A stretch of DNA of 64,000 nucleotides, taken from Nakamurella alba. Its GTDB lineage: Bacteria; Actinomycetota; Actinomycetes; Mycobacteriales; Nakamurellaceae. A program made the position numbers and the translations under genes. The stretch spans positions 372,001 through 436,000 of the forward strand of contig NZ_WLYK01000006.1 in assembly GCF_009707545.1 (NCBI RefSeq). The letters are read 5' to 3'. Below the pieces are notes generated by a model. It did no database searches, had not been told where the DNA came from, and was given only the letters and a program-made list of their open reading frames with translations. This document shows, in pieces, positions 51,546 through 60,942 of the stretch (position 1 is its first letter; every line of letters begins with the position of its first letter).

Positions 51546-52442
51546 ATGACGCAGGCCGAAGCAGCACCGTCCGGGCAGGTTCCCGTACCAGGGCCGACCC
51601 CACCGACACCGCCCACGTCCGTCGCACCCACCGGTGGCCGCCGGATCCTGAAGCTGTTGGTGGACAACCCGATCGCCGGTTTCGTGCCGTGGATCGTGCA
51701 CTCGATGCTGAGCGGCGAGAACCGGGTCATGCTCGCCGCCTGGATCGCCCTCGGCCTGTCGGTGCTGCTGTTCGTCAGCGCCCGGGTCATGGGCACCCGG
51801 ACGAAGATCCTCGAGGTCGTCGACCTGGTCAGCTTCGGCGGCTTCGTGGCCTTCGCACTGCTCGCCTCGGCGCCGGCGCTGACCTGGATGGAGACCTGGT
51901 TCGGCGAGCTCTCCAACGCCCTGCTGGTGCTGGTGGTCGTCGTCTCGATGCTGCTGCGGGTGCCGTTCACCGTGCAGTACGCCCGCGAGCAGGTCGACGA
52001 GTCCCTGTGGCACGCACCGGCTTTCATGCGGATCAACTACGTGATCACCGGCGTCTGGGGACTGGCGTTCCTGGTCTCCGCCGTCTCCGGGTACATCGGC
52101 GACGCCGTCCTGCACAACTCGAACAACCTGTGGACCGGGTGGGTCATCCAGATCTTCGCCTCGCTCACCGCCGCGCACTTCACCATCTGGTACCCGAAGT
52201 ACGCCCGGGCCATCGGCCGCGCGAAGCTGGGGATCCCCACCGACCCGCCGCCGCCGCCGGCGATGCTGCTGCTGGACCTGGCGACCTATCTGCTGGTCAT
52301 CGGCATCATCATGCTGGTCTTCACGGCCGACCCGGTGTGGATCGGCGTCGCCCTGGTGGTCGTCGGTGCGGCCGCGATGTCGCAGCAGCGCAAGGTCGAG
52401 AAGGCCTGGAAGGCACAGTGCACCGGGATCGACGCGGACTGA
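51546..52442 (+). CDS. Multi-pass membrane protein of unknown function
   Basis: 298 residues: a Pro-rich N-terminus (~38 residues) then about seven membrane segments (FVPWIVHSMLS, MLAAWIALGLSVLLFVSARV, FGGFVAFALLASAPALTWM, ALLVLVVVVSMLLRVPF, YVITGVWGLAFLVSAVSGYI, LLLDLATYLLVIGIIMLVF). A positively charged C-terminus follows. No family recognised. ATG 51546 is preferred over GTG 51531 because GGGGAAC at 51533-51539 then serves as ribosome-binding site. Confidence 0.75.
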   Translation: MTQAEAAPSGQVPVPGPTPPTPPTSVAPTGGRRILKLLVDNPIAGFVPWIVHSMLSGENRVMLAAWIALGLSVLLFVSARVMGTRTKILEVVDLVSFGGFVAFALLASAPALTWMETWFGELSNALLVLVVVVSMLLRVPFTVQYAREQVDESLWHAPAFMRINYVITGVWGLAFLVSAVSGYIGDAVLHNSNNLWTGWVIQIFASLTAAHFTIWYPKYARAIGRAKLGIPTDPPPPPAMLLLDLATYLLVIGIIMLVFTADPVWIGVALVVVGAAAMSQQRKVEKAWKAQCTGIDAD

Positions 52443-52490
52443 CCGCCTGATCCACCGGTCGCCCGATCACGGCACCGGCGTCACCCGGTC

Positions 52491-53171
52491 TCAGGACGCG
52501 GTGACGCCGGTGCCGCGGGTGCCGGTGATGGAGCAGGCGACACCGGTGCCGTGCATGTCGCAGTAGCCGCCGGGGTTCTTCTCCAGGTACTGCTGGTGGT
52601 AGTCCTCGGCGTAGAAGAACTCGGCGGTGGAGCCGAGAGGCCGGATCTCCGTGGTGATCTCGCCCTTGCCCGCGGACAGCAGCGCACCCTGGTAGACCTC
52701 CATCGAGGCGACCGCGGCGTCGAACTGTGCCTGCGTGGTGGTGTAGATCGCCGACCGGTACTGGGTGCCGACGTCGTTCCACTGCCGCATCCCCTGGGTC
52801 GGGTCGTGGTTCTCCCAGAACGCCGCCAGCAGCTGGTCGTAGGTGATCACCGCCGGGTCGTGCACCACCAGCACCACCTCGGTGTGCCCGGTGCCGCCGC
52901 TGCACACCTCCTGGTACGTCGGGTTCGGCGTGCTGCCGCCCGCGTAGCCGGCGGCGGTCGTCCACACCCCGGGCATCCGCCAGAACAGTCGCTCGATGCC
53001 CCAGAAGCACCCCATGCCGAACACCGCCACCTCCGAGCCCTCCGGGAACGGCGGCGTCATCGGGTGGTGCAGCACGATGTTCTCCGGTGCCACCGCCATC
53101 GGATCCTCCCGGCCGGGCAGCGCCTGCTGCGGTGCGGGGATCGTGGGCGTCGAACGGCCGAAGAGACTCAT
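52491..53171 (-). CDS. msrA: Peptide-methionine (S)-S-oxide reductase
   Basis: 226 residues. [13 protein letters not shown] holds the catalytic Cys; [38 protein letters not shown] and [16 protein letters not shown] segments are complete. Resolving-Cys candidates are in [14 protein letters not shown]. It repairs oxidised methionine. ATG 53171 has GGAGG upstream. Confidence 0.96.
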   Translation of the reverse strand: MSLFGRSTPTIPAPQQALPGREDPMAVAPENIVLHHPMTPPFPEGSEVAVFGMGCFWGIERLFWRMPGVWTTAAGYAGGSTPNPTYQEVCSGGTGHTEVVLVVHDPAVITYDQLLAAFWENHDPTQGMRQWNDVGTQYRSAIYTTTQAQFDAAVASMEVYQGALLSAGKGEITTEIRPLGSTAEFFYAEDYHQQYLEKNPGGYCDMHGTGVACSITGTRGTGVTAS

Positions 53172-53233
53172 GCCTCCACCATAGGAGCGATCCGCTCCCC
53201 CTCGTCCGTCGTTCCCCGGGCTCGTCCGGGACA

Positions 53234-53384
53234 CACATGGGCTTCACACGGCGGGAGCAGCAGGGACCGGGAGCCGGGGCGTTCCAACCGGCACGCCGGA
53301 ACCACCGCCCGCCGACGCTTTCCCGTGGGCACAAGCGGGAAGTGGGTCGGGCGGGGCCACAGAGCGCACATGGACCTCACACGG
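53234..53384. repeat. Imperfect 18-bp direct repeat, 133 bp apart
   Basis: CACATGGGCTTCACACGG (53234-53251) and CACATGGACCTCACACGG (53367-53384) lie in the ~290-bp gap before the CFA-synthase-like gene. GGAACCACCGCC also recurs nearby. No gene is seen in this gap. Confidence 0.55.
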
Positions 53385-53464
53385 ACGGGCACCCACCCCT
53401 GCTGTGCAGGGTGCCGAACCACCGCCGCAGAATGTATGCCGCACGCCGTACACAGGAGCAGAAG

Positions 53465-54784
53465 ATGGCCATCCTTTCCCCGTCCCGACCGCGGGTGATC
53501 CCGCGTCCGTCCGCCGGTGTCTGGCCCGGACTCTTCGACCGGCGCCGCGCCCCGATCCACGCCGGCATCGCCCGCGCGCTGTTCCGCACCGCGGTGCGGA
53601 AGCTGCCGATCACCGTGTCGCTGCCGGACGGCACCCGCTGGGGATCCGGCGGGCCGGAGCTGCAGATCCGGGACGACGCGTTCTTCTCGCGGCTGGGCCG
53701 GGACGGGCTCATCGGCTTCGGCGAGGCCTACATGACCGGTGAGCTGACCACCGGCGGCTGGCTGCCCGGCCACGACCTGCTCGACGTCGAGCGGATCAAC
53801 GCCGCGACCGACGAACTGGCGGCCGCGCTGACCGTGATGGCCAAGCGGATGAGCATCCTGATCCCGCAGCCGGTGCAGAAGCTGCGCAAGCTCTGGCAGG
53901 CCCGCCCGCCGAAGGACGAGGAGAACACCCCGGACGGGGCGAAGGAGAACATCCACCGCCACTACGACCTGTCCAACGAGTTGTTCGAGCTGTTCCTGGA
54001 CCCGACGATGACCTACTCGTCGGCCTGGTACGTGCCCGGTGACGACCACGCCCGCGACCTGGAGAAGGCCCAGCTGCGCAAGATCGACGGCGTGCTGGAC
54101 CTGGCCAAGGTGGCGCCGGGCATGCGGATCCTGGAGATCGGGTCCGGCTGGGGGGCGTTGGCCATGCGGGCGGTCGCGGAGCGCGACGTGCACGTCACCA
54201 CGCTGACCCTGTCGGAGGAGCAGAAGGCGCTGGCCGAGCAGCGGATCGCCGCGGCCGGCATGTCCGACCGGATCGAGGTCCGGCTGGAGGACTACCGGGT
54301 GCACGCGGCCTCCCGGCCGCAGGCCTACGACGCGGTGGTCAGCGTGGAGATGATCGAGGCGGTCGGCGAGCAGTACTGGCCGGACTACTTCGGCGCCATC
54401 GACCGGATGCTCACCCCGCGGGGCTGGCTCGGGCTGCAGGCCATCACCATCGACCACGAGCGACTGCTGGCCACCCGGAACAGCTACACCTGGGTGCACA
54501 AGTACGTGTTCCCGGGCGGCATCCTGCCCTCGCTGCCGGCGATCGACCACGTCCTGGAGCAGCACACCGACCTGCGGATGCTGGAGACCCGGCGCCTGGG
54601 CCGGTCCTACGACCCGACGCTGGAGCAGTGGCGGCACCGGTTCAACGCGAATCTGCCACTGGTCCGCACCGAGGGATTCGACGAGACCTTCATCCGGATG
54701 TGGAACTTCTACCTGGCCTACTCAGAGGCCGGTTTCGCCTCCGGCTACCTCGACGACTGGCAGCTGGGCATCGGTCGCGGCTGA
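53465..54784 (+). CDS. Cyclopropane-fatty-acyl-phospholipid synthase family methyltransferase
   Basis: 439 residues. The N-terminal lipid-recognition region (FGEAYMTGELTTGGW) and the SAM domain (ENIHRHYDLSNELFELFLDP, MRILEIGSGWGALAMRA, VSVEMIEAVGEQYW) match CFA synthases. The last part has KYVFPGGILPSL and WRHRFNAN. Methylates or cyclopropanates unsaturated fatty acids of membrane phospholipids; actinobacterial relatives also make 10-methyl or methylene fatty acids. AGGAG precedes ATG. Overlaps the convergent ugd gene by 63 bp. Confidence 0.92.
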   Translation: MAILSPSRPRVIPRPSAGVWPGLFDRRRAPIHAGIARALFRTAVRKLPITVSLPDGTRWGSGGPELQIRDDAFFSRLGRDGLIGFGEAYMTGELTTGGWLPGHDLLDVERINAATDELAAALTVMAKRMSILIPQPVQKLRKLWQARPPKDEENTPDGAKENIHRHYDLSNELFELFLDPTMTYSSAWYVPGDDHARDLEKAQLRKIDGVLDLAKVAPGMRILEIGSGWGALAMRAVAERDVHVTTLTLSEEQKALAEQRIAAAGMSDRIEVRLEDYRVHAASRPQAYDAVVSVEMIEAVGEQYWPDYFGAIDRMLTPRGWLGLQAITIDHERLLATRNSYTWVHKYVFPGGILPSLPAIDHVLEQHTDLRMLETRRLGRSYDPTLEQWRHRFNANLPLVRTEGFDETFIRMWNFYLAYSEAGFASGYLDDWQLGIGRG

Positions 54785-56104
54785 TCCGGCCGGGTCACCT
54801 GGCCGGACGGTGGGCCGGCCGACGCCGACCACGGTCCAGCCGGCCCCGACGGCCGCAGCGGTGTCCAGCAGGTTCCGGGCATCGACGATGACGTCGCCGG
54901 CGGACACCGCGCGGGCCACCTCCAGGTCGACCTCGGCGAACTGCGGCCACTCGGTGAGCACCACCAGCACCTCGGCACCCTCGGCCGCCTCGATCGGGTC
55001 CGCGACCACCCGCACCGTCGGCTGGCCGGGCTTGATCGGCAGGTCCCGGTGCACGGCCGGGTCGTGGCCGACCAGCTCGGCGCCGGACTCGGCCAGCCGG
55101 GCGGCGACCTCGAGGGCCGGCGAGTCGCGCAGGTCGTCGGTGCCGGCCTTGAAGGTCAGCCCCCAGAGCGCGATCCGCTTGCCGGCGACGCTGCCCCCGG
55201 CGGCCTGCCGCACCATCTCGGCGACCCGGTCCTGCGCCTGGTCGTTGGACAGCGTGGTGGCGTCCAGCAGCGGGAACGGCACGCCGTGGTCCAGCGCGAT
55301 CGCGGCCAGCGCCTTGGTGTCCTTCGGGAAGCAGGAGCCGCCCCAGCCCGGACCGGCCTTGAGGAACTTCGAACCGATCCGCTCGTCCATGCCCATGCCG
55401 TAGGTGATCTCGCCGACGTCCGCGCCGACCTCCTCGGCCAGCGCCGCGACCGAGTTGACGAAGGACAGCTTCATCGCCAGGAACGCGTTCGCCGCGTACT
55501 TGATCAGCTCGGCGGACTCGGCGGAGGTCACCACCTGCGGGCAGGACAGGCCGTCGTACAGCCCCGCCACGGCTTCCGCCGCGGCCCGCGAGTCCGACCC
55601 GACGACCACCCGGTCCGGGTTCATGAAGTTACGGACGGCGGTGCCCTCCTGCAGGAACTCCGGATTGGAGACCACCGCGACGTCCGGCCGCTGCACGGTC
55701 GCGGTGATCTGCTGGGCGGTGCCCACCGGCACGGTCGACTTGGTGATCAGCACCGCGTCCCGCTCCAGGAACGGCCCGATCTCGGCCACCACCGCGTGCA
55801 CGATCCGCAGGTCGGCCCGGCCGTCGCCGCCGTCCGGCGTGGGCAGGCAGAGGAACACGAAGTCGGCGCCGCTGATCGCGGCGACGGCGCCGTGCACGAA
55901 CCGCAACCGGCCGCTCGCCAGTCCCTCGGCGACCAGTTCCGGCAGGCCGTCCTCGAGGATCGGCACCTCGCCGCGGGAGAGCAGCTCGACCTTGGCCGCG
56001 TCCACGTCACCGCAGACCACCTCGTGGCCGAGGCGGGCCAGGCACGCTCCCGTCGTCAGTCCCACGTACCCACTGCCGATCACCGCGACCCGGCCCTGTC
56101 CCAT
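54722..56104 (-). CDS. ugd: UDP-glucose 6-dehydrogenase
   Basis: 460 residues. VAVIGSGYVGLTTGACLARLG binds NAD; TKSTVPVGTAQQI, NPEFLQEGTAV, the catalytic GWGGSCFPKDTKAL and GLTFKAGTDDLRDSPA follow. Makes UDP-glucuronate for surface polysaccharides. ATG 56104 has AGGAGAACGT upstream. A short Asp/Gly tail (~25 residues) extends past the usual end and overlaps the CFA-synthase-like gene. Confidence 0.95.
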   Translation of the reverse strand: MGQGRVAVIGSGYVGLTTGACLARLGHEVVCGDVDAAKVELLSRGEVPILEDGLPELVAEGLASGRLRFVHGAVAAISGADFVFLCLPTPDGGDGRADLRIVHAVVAEIGPFLERDAVLITKSTVPVGTAQQITATVQRPDVAVVSNPEFLQEGTAVRNFMNPDRVVVGSDSRAAAEAVAGLYDGLSCPQVVTSAESAELIKYAANAFLAMKLSFVNSVAALAEEVGADVGEITYGMGMDERIGSKFLKAGPGWGGSCFPKDTKALAAIALDHGVPFPLLDATTLSNDQAQDRVAEMVRQAAGGSVAGKRIALWGLTFKAGTDDLRDSPALEVAARLAESGAELVGHDPAVHRDLPIKPGQPTVRVVADPIEAAEGAEVLVVLTEWPQFAEVDLEVARAVSAGDVIVDARNLLDTAAAVGAGWTVVGVGRPTVRPGDPAGSAATDAQLPVVEVAGGETGL

Positions 56105-56159
56105 ACGTTCTCCTGCTCCGCCCGTCGGCCCCCGGAAGTCAGGATCGTACGCTGCGGGT

Positions 56160-57131
56160 ATGGACCACAGAACTCTCCGCAGGCTCGGCTCCTCGGGCCT
56201 GGCCGTGTCCACCGCCGGGCTCGGCTGCAACAACTTCGGCCGGGCGAACACCGTCACCGCCGACCTCGCGGGCACCCGCGCCGTGGTGGACGCGGCCATC
56301 GACGCCGGCATCAACCTGTTCGACGTCGCGGACATCTACGGGGCCGAGCCGGGGCTGTCCGAGCGGCTGCTCGGCCAGGCGCTCGGGAAGCGCCGGGACG
56401 AGATCGTGCTGGCCACCAAGTTCGGCATGGACATGAAGGGCGCGAACGGCCCCGACGACCTGGCCCGCGGCAGCCGCCGCTACGTCCGGATCGCGGTGGA
56501 GGCCTCGCTGCGCCGGCTGGGCACCGACCACATCGACCTCTACCAGCTGCACCAGCCGGACCCGCTGACCCCGATCGAGGAGACGCTGGCCGCCCTGGAC
56601 GAACTGGTGCTCGCCGGCAAGGTCTGCTACATCGGCCACTCCAACTTGTCCGGCTGGCAGCTCACCGAGGCGCACTGGGTGGCCCGGACGTCCGGCCGCA
56701 CCCCGTTCCTGTCCGCGCAGAACGAGTACTCGCTGCTGAACCGGGATCTCGAGCGCGAGGTGCTGCCGGCCGCGGCGCACGTGGGTATCGGCATCCTGCC
56801 GTTCTTCCCGCTGGCCAACGGCCTGCTCACCGGCAAGTACACCCGCCACGACGCCCCGGACGGCTCGCGGCTGAAGGTGAACAAACCGCAGCTGCTGGAG
56901 TCCGCACCGTGGGACGTGCTGGAGGGGCTGCAGGCCTTCGCCGACGAGCGCGGGATCACCATGCTGGACGTCGCCTTCGGCTGGCTGCTGGCCCGGCCCG
57001 GCGTCTCCTCGGTGATCGCCGGGGCCACCACTCCGGAGCAGATCCGCGGCAACGTGGCCGCCGCCACCGGATGGCAGCCCACCGCAGCGGATCTCGACGA
57101 GATCGACCGGATCGCCCCCGCCCGCCGGTAG
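56160..57131 (+). CDS. Aldo/keto reductase
   Basis: 323 residues. GLGCNNFG, FDVADIYGAEPGLSERLLG (Asp/Tyr of the tetrad), LATKFGMD (Lys), DLYQLHQPDP (His) and SSVIAGATTPEQIRGNVAA for NADPH are all present. Reduces an aldehyde or ketone, YghZ/Gpr-like branch. Divergent from ugd by 55 bp. Confidence 0.93.
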   Translation: MDHRTLRRLGSSGLAVSTAGLGCNNFGRANTVTADLAGTRAVVDAAIDAGINLFDVADIYGAEPGLSERLLGQALGKRRDEIVLATKFGMDMKGANGPDDLARGSRRYVRIAVEASLRRLGTDHIDLYQLHQPDPLTPIEETLAALDELVLAGKVCYIGHSNLSGWQLTEAHWVARTSGRTPFLSAQNEYSLLNRDLEREVLPAAAHVGIGILPFFPLANGLLTGKYTRHDAPDGSRLKVNKPQLLESAPWDVLEGLQAFADERGITMLDVAFGWLLARPGVSSVIAGATTPEQIRGNVAAATGWQPTAADLDEIDRIAPARR

Positions 57132-57142
57132 CGTTGTCGATC

Positions 57143-57961
57143 ATGGACCGGCCGGCAGCACGGGACTCCCCGGAGCAGGACGGGATCCGCGCTGCGGTCC
57201 TCGGCCTGTCCCGCCGGACCCGGGCGGTCGCCACCGCCGACGAGTCGGACGTGGTCGATGCCCGGGTGGCGCTGGACACCGTGCTGCACGGCGGCCGCGG
57301 CACCGGCCGGGCGCCGGGCATCGAGGCGGTCACCGACCTGGCCGACCTGCGGCAGCGGCTGCTCCGGCTGGGTACCACCACCCGCCGCGAACTGGTCAGC
57401 GTGCACGCCGGTGCCGTCCCCGCCGAGCAGGTGCTGCGCGGCTCGATGGAGGCGGACACCGACCTGCTGCGGCGCGGGGTCGACCTGCGCATCGTCTTCC
57501 CGGTGGCCTTCCTGCAGGCCGGCCACCTCCGCGGGTACGTGGACGAGATGACCGCCGCCGGCGCCCGGATCAGCTTCGCCGACGCACTGCCGCACCGGTT
57601 GATCGTGGCCGACGGCGCCCGCGCGGTGGTGCCGATCGACAGCCGGGACCTGACCGCCGGGGCGATGCTGGTGGACGAGCCGCTGCTGGCCCGCGGCCTG
57701 CGGCACCTGTCCGTGTCGTTGTTCCGCCGCGGCCGCGAGGCCGCCGCGATCCCGGACGGCGAGGCGGACGGACTGCCGTCGGAGATGGACCTGCAGGTGA
57801 TCCGGATGCTCAGCTCCGGGGTGACCGACGAGGTCGCGGCGCGCCGGCTGTCGGTCAGCGAGCGCACCTTCCGACGGCACGTCAGCGCCCTGCTCACCGG
57901 CCTGGGTGCCACCAGCCGGTTCCAGGCCGGTGTGAAGGCGGTGGAACGTGGCTGGATCTGA
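57143..57961 (+). CDS. LuxR-family regulator lacking receiver domain
   Basis: 272 residues. The C-terminal LuxR HTH is clear (MLSSGVTDEVAARRLSVSER, TFRRHVSALLTGLGATSRFQ). The N-terminal ~180 residues have a phospholipase-D-like/TrmB-type effector look (RELVSVHAGAVP, RRGVDLRIVFP, RISFADALPHRLIVAD, AVVPIDSRD) seen in many actinobacterial orphan LuxR proteins. It is 11 bp after the aldo/keto reductase and probably co-transcribed. Confidence 0.82.
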   Translation: MDRPAARDSPEQDGIRAAVLGLSRRTRAVATADESDVVDARVALDTVLHGGRGTGRAPGIEAVTDLADLRQRLLRLGTTTRRELVSVHAGAVPAEQVLRGSMEADTDLLRRGVDLRIVFPVAFLQAGHLRGYVDEMTAAGARISFADALPHRLIVADGARAVVPIDSRDLTAGAMLVDEPLLARGLRHLSVSLFRRGREAAAIPDGEADGLPSEMDLQVIRMLSSGVTDEVAARRLSVSERTFRRHVSALLTGLGATSRFQAGVKAVERGWI

Positions 57962-57986
57962 CCGCAGGTCCGCGGGCGGGGAGAAG

Positions 57987-58766
57987 GTGGACACCGAGCA
58001 ACTGCACGAACTGCGGCTGCAACGCTGGTGGCTGGACCGCGAGCCGCTGCGCACCCAGCCGCAGGCCGTCGCCTTCCTGGCCGACGTGCACTTCGCGCAG
58101 CTGTTCGGCACGGACGCCACCTTCCCGTGCCTGCGCGAGGTGTCCCGCGACGACGAGGTGGAGCGCGGGAAGTCCGGCTGGGGCGAGGATCTCGACCGGA
58201 TGTGGGGCTGGAAGGACGACCTGCCGCTGACCGGCGACGGTTGGTACGGCCACCTGGTCGGCGGCCGGCTGTCCCTGGTGTCACCGCACCTGCTGGGCCT
58301 GCTCTACGACCACGCCGGGGACGAGGACGACGCGGACTCCGCGGTCGGCCTCAGCGAGACCTCCCGGCGGCTCGCCGATTTCCTCCGGCGGAACGGGCCG
58401 ACGTCGACACCGGTGCTGCGGGAACAGGTCTGCCACTCGGCCGCCGATCTGGCCAAGGCCCGCAAGGAGCTCGGCCGGGCCCTGCTGATCACCCACTACG
58501 GCGTCGACGACAGCCGGGCAGGTTGGCCCAGCAGCGTGCTGGAGCTGACCGCGCGGGCCTTCCCCGGGCTCGGCGGCCGGCCCCGACCCGAGCGGGACAG
58601 GGCCGCGGCCGCGATCTTCCTGGACACCATGGTCGACTGCCGGCCGCGCGAGCTGGCCTCCGGGTTCTCCTGGCCGATCGACCGGGCCCGGGCGGCGCTG
58701 GACGCGCTGCGGGTCAGTCCGGCTCCGGCACGGCCTCGAGCAGCGCGGACCGCGCGCCGGCGGTGA
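57987..58766 (+). CDS. Uncharacterised protein, possibly AlkZ-related winged-helix
   Basis: 259 residues from GTG 57987 (GGGGAG just before), or 272 from GTG 57948, which overlaps the LuxR stop by 14 bp. Features: LRLQRWWLDREPL at the start, DRMWGWKDDLPLTGDGWYGHLVGG, and a winged-helix-like part (LADFLRRNGPTSTPVLREQV, ARKELGRALLITHYGVDDS). The plan recalls AlkZ-related DNA glycosylase-like proteins, but the QxD/QxQ catalytic motif is not seen. Overlaps the convergent methyltransferase by 53 bp. Confidence 0.6.
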   Translation: MDTEQLHELRLQRWWLDREPLRTQPQAVAFLADVHFAQLFGTDATFPCLREVSRDDEVERGKSGWGEDLDRMWGWKDDLPLTGDGWYGHLVGGRLSLVSPHLLGLLYDHAGDEDDADSAVGLSETSRRLADFLRRNGPTSTPVLREQVCHSAADLAKARKELGRALLITHYGVDDSRAGWPSSVLELTARAFPGLGGRPRPERDRAAAAIFLDTMVDCRPRELASGFSWPIDRARAALDALRVSPAPARPRAARTARRR

Positions 58767-59742
58767 TCCGCTCCACCCGGAACCCGCTGCGGGACAGCAG
58801 CTCCCGCCACTGCCGCTCGGTCCGTTCGCGGCCGCCGAGCAGGACCAGCATGTGCAGGTCCAGCAGCCGGGCCGGGTGCGGCCGGGTGTCGTCCGGCACC
58901 ACCTGCTCCAGCACCAGCAGACGGGCGGCCGGCGAGCCGGTGCGCAGCATCGCCTCGCGCACCCGGCGCAGGATGCGCACGGCGTCGACATCCGGCCAGT
59001 CGTGCAGGATCTGGGCCAGCACGTAGGTGTCGCCGCCGACCGGCACCCCGTCGAAGAAGCTGCCGCCCACCCGGGTGGTCCGCTCGCCGACCGGGGCCGC
59101 GGCGGTGACCTCGGGCAGGTCGAACCCGATGCCGGCCAGGTGCGGCTGCGCGGTGAGCAGCGTGTGCAGCAGCACCCCGTCCCCGGCCCCGACGTCGACC
59201 ACGGTGCGGGTGGCCGACCAGTCGAGCGCCAGCAGCGGGAGCAGCCGCATCTCCACCAGCCCGGCCTGGGCGGCGTGGAACCGGGTCGCGTCGTCGGGAT
59301 GCCCGGCCAGCCAGTCGAAGTACGGCTGGCCGTAGACCTGGTCGAAGGCGGCACCGCCGGTGCGCAGCGCGTGCCCGGCCCCGGACCAGCAGGTGTACGC
59401 CTCGTGGTCCATCAGCGCGCACAGGTGCTTGAGCGACCCCGGGGTGTCCGAGCACAGCAACCGGCCACGACCGGTCAGCTCGACCCGGTCCGGCGCGACA
59501 CCGGTGAGCAGGCCCTCGCTCTCCAGCAGGCCGAGCATGCGGCGCAGCGCATCGGCGTCCACCCCGGCCGCCGTCGCCAGGTCCGGCACCGAGCGCGGGC
59601 CGTCGTGCAGCAGGTCCGGGATCCCGGCCTCGGTGATCGCCATGATGCTGCGGGACACGATGTAGCCCATGATCTGTCGGCGCAGCGCGGCGTACTCGCC
59701 GTCCAGGTGCTCGGTCAGTTCGTCGGCCAGCAGCGCGGTCAT
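58714..59742 (-). CDS. SAM-dependent O-methyltransferase (Methyltransf_2 family)
   Basis: 342 residues. N-terminal winged-helix dimerisation domain (IMAITEAGIPDLLHDGPRSV, RMLGLLESEGLL), SAM motif VVDVGAGDGVLLHTLL, and catalytic-His motif LAQILHDWPDVDAVRILRR. The plan is that of class I O-methyltransferases of antibiotic and phenylpropanoid pathways. ATG 59742 overlaps the dioxygenase-like stop as ATGA; GTG 59751 is possible. Last gene of the putative biosynthetic cluster, probably modifying a hydroxyl of the product. Confidence 0.88.
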   Translation of the reverse strand: MTALLADELTEHLDGEYAALRRQIMGYIVSRSIMAITEAGIPDLLHDGPRSVPDLATAAGVDADALRRMLGLLESEGLLTGVAPDRVELTGRGRLLCSDTPGSLKHLCALMDHEAYTCWSGAGHALRTGGAAFDQVYGQPYFDWLAGHPDDATRFHAAQAGLVEMRLLPLLALDWSATRTVVDVGAGDGVLLHTLLTAQPHLAGIGFDLPEVTAAAPVGERTTRVGGSFFDGVPVGGDTYVLAQILHDWPDVDAVRILRRVREAMLRTGSPAARLLVLEQVVPDDTRPHPARLLDLHMLVLLGGRERTERQWRELLSRSGFRVERITAGARSALLEAVPEPD

Positions 59743-60911
59743 ACCGGGCACCCCGCCCCCGCGGTGCGGCCGGTCTGCGGGAACAGTGGCTGCACCGCCT
59801 TCTGCTCCAGGTAGTCGGCACCCTCGGTGCCGCCGGTGCCGCGCACCCGGCCGATCACCTTCAGCGCGATCCCCCAGTGCGTGCGTTTCATCGACACCCA
59901 GGCCCGGCCGAGATCCTCAGCTGCGGAACATATCCCGGTGTTCGTATGGTCCCGCAGCGGTGCGGCCGGACCTGCGGCCAGCTGTTCCACCTCGGCGTAG
60001 GCCCGGGACTGGATGGCGCTCCGGCCGTCGGTGGCGCCGCGGATCACCGCGAACGCGTCCTTGGAGATGGTGGTGACCACCCGGTACAGGGCCTTGGTCG
60101 CGTCGAGCCGTGCCGTGGCGTCCTGCAAGGCCGCCATCGCGTCGCCGACCTCGCCCCGGCCGGCCGCGCCGCTCGCCGCCCGCAGCCGCCCCGCCACCTG
60201 GCGGTAGACACACTCGAAGGCCTGGATGGTGCGGACGAACATGATCTCGTCGTGCACCGTCGTGGTCGGCAGCAGACTCAGGTCGACGGCGAACCGTACG
60301 GAGGACGGGCAGGCCACCAGCACCTCGGCGGCGGCCCGCCGTCCGGTGGCGGCGAGGTCCGGCAGCGCACTGCCCGAGATCCCCTCCGGCAGCACCCGGG
60401 AGGCCGGGGCGAACCCGGCCGCGGCCTGCAGCGCGTGCACCACGGCGCGCACCCGGGCGCCACGGGCGGGGCTGTCGCCGGCGGTCTCCCAGTGCCGGAT
60501 CTCGGTGCGGCACAGGTCCGCCAGCAGGGCCACCACCAGGGTGTCGGTGACGGCGCAGGTCCGCTCGGATCCGGCCGGCTCCACCCCCGGCAGGTCCTCG
60601 AACAACGCGGATCCGAGATAGGAGTCGTAGCCGCCGATCCCGGCGTCCAGGGTCATCGGCAGCCATTGGGCCAGCGGCCAGCCGGAGGCGGCCGCACCGG
60701 CCTCGGCCGACCGGCAGATGGTGACGTCGGCCTGGTTGCGGCCGACCGCGCGGTAGTGGTCGAGCACCTCGTCGTAGGGGAAGCCGGTGCCGGGCCGCCA
60801 ACCGTGCACGGCCGTCCGGGCCCGCTCCCGGGAGCGCGGGCAGCCGCTCGCCCAGCGGTGGTGGTCGACGGCCGGCCCGGTGGGCTCGAGCCGTTCGAGG
60901 GGTTGCGCCAT
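59739..60911 (-). CDS. Tryptophan 2,3-dioxygenase-like protein
   Basis: 390 residues, mostly helical. The C-terminal THWGIALKVIGRVRGTGGTEGADYLE (in overlapping parts: THWGIALKVIG, then RGTGGTEGADYL) matches the TDO/IDO signature where His345 would ligate the heme and GTGG binds the substrate carboxylate region. The upstream region (TTTVHDEIMFVRTIQAFECVYRQ) resembles the TDO helix bundle. It is larger than TDO and divergent, so it may oxidise another indole or aromatic substrate. AGAGGTG precedes ATG 60911. Lies 31 bp from the SpeD-family gene. Confidence 0.68.
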   Translation of the reverse strand: MAQPLERLEPTGPAVDHHRWASGCPRSRERARTAVHGWRPGTGFPYDEVLDHYRAVGRNQADVTICRSAEAGAAASGWPLAQWLPMTLDAGIGGYDSYLGSALFEDLPGVEPAGSERTCAVTDTLVVALLADLCRTEIRHWETAGDSPARGARVRAVVHALQAAAGFAPASRVLPEGISGSALPDLAATGRRAAAEVLVACPSSVRFAVDLSLLPTTTVHDEIMFVRTIQAFECVYRQVAGRLRAASGAAGRGEVGDAMAALQDATARLDATKALYRVVTTISKDAFAVIRGATDGRSAIQSRAYAEVEQLAAGPAAPLRDHTNTGICSAAEDLGRAWVSMKRTHWGIALKVIGRVRGTGGTEGADYLEQKAVQPLFPQTGRTAGAGCPV

Positions 60912-60942
60912 GGTGATCACCTCTCTCGTGGTGGGCCCGCGG

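Noticed and set aside
57948-57986. GTG 57948 as start of the AlkZ-like gene
   Set aside because: It overlaps the LuxR gene and adds a 13-residue non-conserved-looking tail; GTG 57987 has a better ribosome-binding site. Not fully excluded.
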